From a bacterium (GTDB lineage Bacteria > Patescibacteriota > Minisyncoccia > Phycocordibacterales > SBAW01), in the NCBI GenBank assembly GCA_021813335.1, contig JAKALC010000039.1, forward strand, positions 1-6,818: 6,818 nucleotides of DNA, given 5' to 3'. Position 1 is the first letter of the stretch; every line of letters begins with the position of its first letter. Shown piece by piece: positions 5,355 to 6,818 of the stretch. The position numbers and the translations under genes were made by a program. The notes under the pieces were generated by a model, which did not search any database, was not told where the DNA came from, and saw nothing but the letters and a program-made list of their open reading frames with translations.

Positions 5355-5435
5355 GACGCCACGGGGTGTTTATGTGGGATAAAAGTCACCAGCCGCTGTG
5401 GTTCCGCGCGTTTGCGGCCGCATAGCCCCGGCTCG

Positions 5436-6257
5436 CTAGAGCGCGTGCTCGCCAAGAAAATCGGCCTCTACGACGAAGCGGCTCGTCGCCGAGGCGAACG
5501 AGTCGCACGTAACGATGACGAGATATTTTCCGTCAGACGGAAGCGGTATCCGGTTGGCGCTTGCGTCGGCGGCGTCCATAATGCGGATATCGCGCACCGC
5601 GTACCGGTAATCGGTCGTCGCCGAAAGGACGTCGATCACGGCGCCCGCGCGGAGATTCTGCACGCCGTCGAACGTCTTGTACGCCAGGTTGCGCACGTTC
5701 GGCAGATAGCTCGAGTGCCCGAAGATAAGTACCGTCCCGTCCTCGCCGAGAAGCGCGGTCGTCGGGTAGCGCACCGCGCCGTGGAGGAGTTTTTCATTGA
5801 GCATTGAAAGGTCGGTCGAAGACGGATTCGAGACGCTCGAAGAGATGCCGGCGTCCGCGATGACTATCTTCACGGGCTCTTCAGCGGCCTGCTGCTCGAG
5901 CGGCAAGGGAACGCTCAGCGGTGCTTCGGGAGCCACCGCGTTGAGGAGATCGGCGCCCGCCGTGCCAGGCGCGAACGGCGAGAAAGAAGATGCGCCGGGC
6001 GAACTCGTCGTTGGAGTTTCTTGCACGGCGAGAGGAGCGCCGTGCGGCGCCGGAACAGCATACTGCTGCCCGCGGCTCCCCGTTCCGGGCAGGAGCGTCT
6101 CTTCGACGCCGATGACGAGCCGGGTCATAGCGTAGCGGAGGCGGTCATTCGCCGGCGCGCCGAACACGAACCGAGCGCCGGCGTACGCGCCGAAGCCGAT
6201 GAGTACGACCGCCGCAAAAAGCGCCACCCCGAGCCAAAAACCGCCGTTATCATCCAT
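5436..6257 (-). CDS. Membrane-anchored sortase (transpeptidase), class not assigned
   Basis: Sortases cleave a sorting motif in exported proteins and join the protein to a surface nucleophile. This 273-residue protein has one N-terminal membrane segment (about 7-34), an Ala/Pro/Ser/Thr-rich extracellular linker (about 52-128) and a C-terminal sortase beta-barrel (about 129-273). All three catalytic residues are visible: His181 in IFGHSS, Cys251 in VIVTCDSF, and Arg260 in TSRFVVEA. The order and spacing fit the family, so it should be active. The linker contains LPGTG (residues 56-60), itself a match to the LPXTG sorting motif. The ATG at 6257 puts the membrane segment at the N-terminus and lies 10 bases downstream of an extended -10 box, with no Shine-Dalgarno. 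It is divergent from the 89-residue gene and convergent with the secreted-protein pair. No substrate with a standard sorting signal is in the window. Confidence 0.93.
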   Translation of the reverse strand: MDDNGGFWLGVALFAAVVLIGFGAYAGARFVFGAPANDRLRYAMTRLVIGVEETLLPGTGSRGQQYAVPAPHGAPLAVQETPTTSSPGASSFSPFAPGTAGADLLNAVAPEAPLSVPLPLEQQAAEEPVKIVIADAGISSSVSNPSSTDLSMLNEKLLHGAVRYPTTALLGEDGTVLIFGHSSYLPNVRNLAYKTFDGVQNLRAGAVIDVLSATTDYRYAVRDIRIMDAADASANRIPLPSDGKYLVIVTCDSFASATSRFVVEADFLGEHAL

Positions 6258-6307
6258 AGCACTGCTCAGTATACCATAGCCGTTGACAAAATAAAACGAC
6301 TATGGTA
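6254..6307. promoter_or_regulatory. Three CCATAG/CTATGG boxes across the divergent promoters
   Basis: TACCATAG (6272-6279) and CTATGGTA (6300-6307) form an 8-bp inverted repeat with a 20-base gap that overlaps both -10 regions and brackets TTGACA. A third CCATAG lies at 6254-6259, in direct orientation exactly 20 bases from the second and overlapping the sortase start codon. This could be a shared operator. Part of the symmetry may simply reflect the two extended -10 boxes (TGGTA). Confidence 0.4.
6268..6276 (-). promoter_or_regulatory. Sortase promoter (extended -10)
   Basis: On the minus strand, TGGTATACT (6276-6268) is an extended -10 box whose TATACT ends 10 bases before the sortase ATG. 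The predicted leader is only a few bases. No good -35 lies at 17-18 bases: that position is A/T-rich (TTTTAT). Confidence 0.65.
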
Positions 6308-6311
6308 ACAT
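6283..6311 (+). promoter_or_regulatory. Promoter of the 89-residue gene
   Basis: A perfect -35 box TTGACA (6283-6288) is followed after exactly 17 bases by TAACAT (6306-6311), itself preceded by TG in extended -10 position. This is the best -35 in the window. Transcription should start near 6318, giving a leader of about 40 bases that carries a Shine-Dalgarno site. It diverges from the sortase promoter, the two -10 boxes lying 32 bases apart. Confidence 0.75.
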
Positions 6312-6346
6312 TTAATTCGTTGCAGTTCTCCATTCATTTCTTCCCC

Positions 6347-6352
6347 AGGAGG
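6347..6352 (+). promoter_or_regulatory. Strong Shine-Dalgarno site
   Basis: AGGAGG lies 4 bases before the ATG at 6357. It is the only clear Shine-Dalgarno sequence before any gene in this window and fixes the start of the 89-residue protein. Confidence 0.85.
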
Positions 6353-6356
6353 CATT

Positions 6357-6626
6357 ATGCCGGCACCGTCGTTGTACGGGAGATGGCAAGCATTCGAATC
6401 CTCCTCCCCCAAGAAAGCCGTCGTCGTCCGCGACGCGGTATGCTCGCTCTACAAGAAGAGGCACGGAGCAGGACCGATCGACGAAGAGTTGCGCGCCTTG
6501 CGCGCAAATCTGGATGAGGCGTCCCAAGGGGCGCTTGGCATAAGAAGTACGACCGACCGAGGGCTCACGATGTGGGCGCTCGCGATGGGCGTCACGCTTC
6601 TCGCCGCCGCCGAACGCACGACCTGA
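6357..6626 (+). CDS. Protein of unknown function, 89 residues
   Basis: I do not recognise this protein. The gene is well supported: a perfect -35 box with a 17-base spacer, AGGAGG 4 bases before the ATG, and a terminator whose stem begins right after the TGA at 6624-6626. Residues 1-67 look soluble and charged, with a likely helical stretch around 20-58 (AVVVRDAVCSLYKKR, then IDEELRALRANLDEA). Residues 68-85 (RGLTMWALAMGVTLLAAA) are hydrophobic, either a short C-terminal membrane anchor or a buried helix, ending in ERTT. There is one cysteine (C29). It is divergently transcribed from the sortase through overlapping control sequences, which may indicate co-regulation, but nothing in the protein points to sortase function. 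The different translation signal compared with its neighbours could mean high expression or separate origin. Confidence 0.75.
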   Translation: MPAPSLYGRWQAFESSSPKKAVVVRDAVCSLYKKRHGAGPIDEELRALRANLDEASQGALGIRSTTDRGLTMWALAMGVTLLAAAERTT

Positions 6627-6661
6627 GCCGCTCTCCCCCAAGAGCGGCCGTTTTTATTATT
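6627..6661 (+). terminator. Intrinsic terminator of the 89-residue gene
   Basis: GCCGCTCT (6627-6634) and AGAGCGGC (6641-6648) form a perfect 8-bp stem around the loop CCCCCA. After two bases comes the T-rich tract TTTTTATTATT (6651-6661). The stem starts immediately after the stop codon. Confidence 0.9.
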
Positions 6662-6663
6662 CT

Positions 6664-6713
6664 CCCCCAACTTGGGAGTTTAACTCCCAAGTTGGGGGCT
6701 TTTATTATTTATT
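6664..6713 (+). terminator. Second, tandem terminator with 17-bp perfect inverted repeat
   Basis: CCCCCAACTTGGGAGTT (6664-6680) and AACTCCCAAGTTGGGGG (6682-6698) are exact reverse complements separated by a single T. The T-rich tract CTTTTATTATTTATTC follows. It is a very stable hairpin 15 bases after the first terminator and works only in the plus direction by its T-run. It probably acts as a back-up stop against read-through into the converging gene at the right edge. So long an arm is unusual for a simple terminator. Confidence 0.8.
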
Positions 6714-6735
6714 CTTCGTATTCTCGCACACTTCG

Positions 6736-6818
6736 TCACTTCGGGGACTGCCCCGACCTCTGAACTTCCGCTATCTCGCGGAACTGCTCGTCGAAATCGG
6801 CCGCGATGGCCCAGTCGC
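6736..6818 (-). CDS. Probable C-terminal end of a converging gene (partial)
   Basis: On the minus strand a frame open to the right edge encodes 26 residues ending in TGA (6738-6736): DWAIAADFDEQFREIAEVQ followed by RSGQSPK. The acidic amphipathic helix with a polar tail looks like a genuine protein end. The tandem terminators on the opposite strand fit a convergent arrangement. No T-run hairpin follows it on the minus strand. The fragment is too short to identify a family, and one plus-strand frame is also open over the same bases, so confidence is moderate. Confidence 0.5.
   Translation of the reverse strand, partial: DWAIAADFDEQFREIAEVQRSGQSPK

Larger units (their letters stand above)
5186..5435. 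other. 250-base gene-free, structured region between convergent genes
   Basis: No convincing coding frame lies here; the open frames that continue from 5001 and 5119 overlap the real membrane-protein gene and are low-quality Arg-rich shadows. The stretch holds a 5-bp stem CCTCG/CGAGG (5239-5243 with 5254-5258), a perfect 36-bp palindrome (5277-5312), a candidate minus-strand terminator (5326-5354) and a 10-bp palindrome TGCGGCCGCA (5413-5422). The density of inverted repeats suggests a structured RNA, a repeat element or transcript ends, more than plain spacer. I see no tRNA, SRP RNA or RNase P signature. Confidence 0.5.

Noticed and set aside
5186..5435. Known structural RNA (tRNA, SRP RNA, RNase P RNA)
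   Set aside because: The region shows no T-loop sequence, no SRP tetraloop or GGAAG-type core arrangement and no RNase P conserved blocks that I could place.
5412..5807. 131-codon plus-strand frame opposite the sortase C-terminus
   Set aside because: The sortase frame on the minus strand contains the full catalytic triad. This frame is its Arg/Val-rich shadow.
6302..6517. 71-codon plus-strand frame overlapping the start of the 89-residue gene
   Set aside because: It begins within the -10 box, has no ribosome-binding site and is Arg-rich low-quality sequence. The AGGAGG-driven frame at 6357 is far better supported.
1..6818. CRISPR array, transposase or defence gene
   Set aside because: No regularly spaced repeats and no protein with such motifs were found on either strand.

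Overview
The window is a GC-rich bacterial chromosomal segment. Its character fits a member of the Candidate Phyla Radiation (Patescibacteria, Parcubacteria-like). This placement is an inference from several traits: compact versions of housekeeping proteins (a 352-residue trigger factor with no peptidyl-prolyl isomerase domain, a 402-residue NusA with no C-terminal repeats), nusA outside the usual rimP-nusA-infB setting, mostly single-gene transcription units with TATACT/TACACT-type -10 boxes very close to the start codon, almost no Shine-Dalgarno sites, and small membrane proteins of unknown function. No marker gene here fixes the lineage.

Layout. 1-259: the 3' end of a hydrophobic protein and its terminator. 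260-436: leader and promoters of nusA. 437-1645: nusA (transcription elongation/termination factor). 1716-2240: ppa (family I inorganic pyrophosphatase), ending in a strong bidirectional terminator. 2348-2506: a 52-residue single-pass membrane protein expressed from an apparently leaderless transcript. 2607-3665: tig (trigger factor) with its own promoter. 3740-4849 and 4853-5185: a two-gene unit, less GC-rich than its neighbours, encoding a secreted four-cysteine protein with an unusual C-terminal tail and a small polytopic membrane protein. 5186-5435: a 250-base gene-free stretch holding a perfect 36-bp palindrome and a candidate terminator for the gene arriving from the right. 5436-6257 (minus): a membrane-anchored sortase with an intact His-Cys-Arg triad. 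6258-6356: a compact divergent promoter region. 6357-6626: an 89-residue protein of unknown function, the only gene here with a strong Shine-Dalgarno site, followed by two tandem terminators. 6736-6818 (minus): probable C-terminal end of a converging gene.

How the genes work together. The left half is core growth machinery: transcription elongation, pyrophosphate removal and nascent-chain folding. Each gene appears to have its own promoter, so they need not form an operon. The right half concerns the cell envelope: a secreted protein, two membrane proteins and a sortase. The secreted protein has no recognisable LPXTG-type signal, so a link to the nearby sortase is only a hypothesis. I found no CRISPR array, transposase, tRNA, rRNA or defence system.
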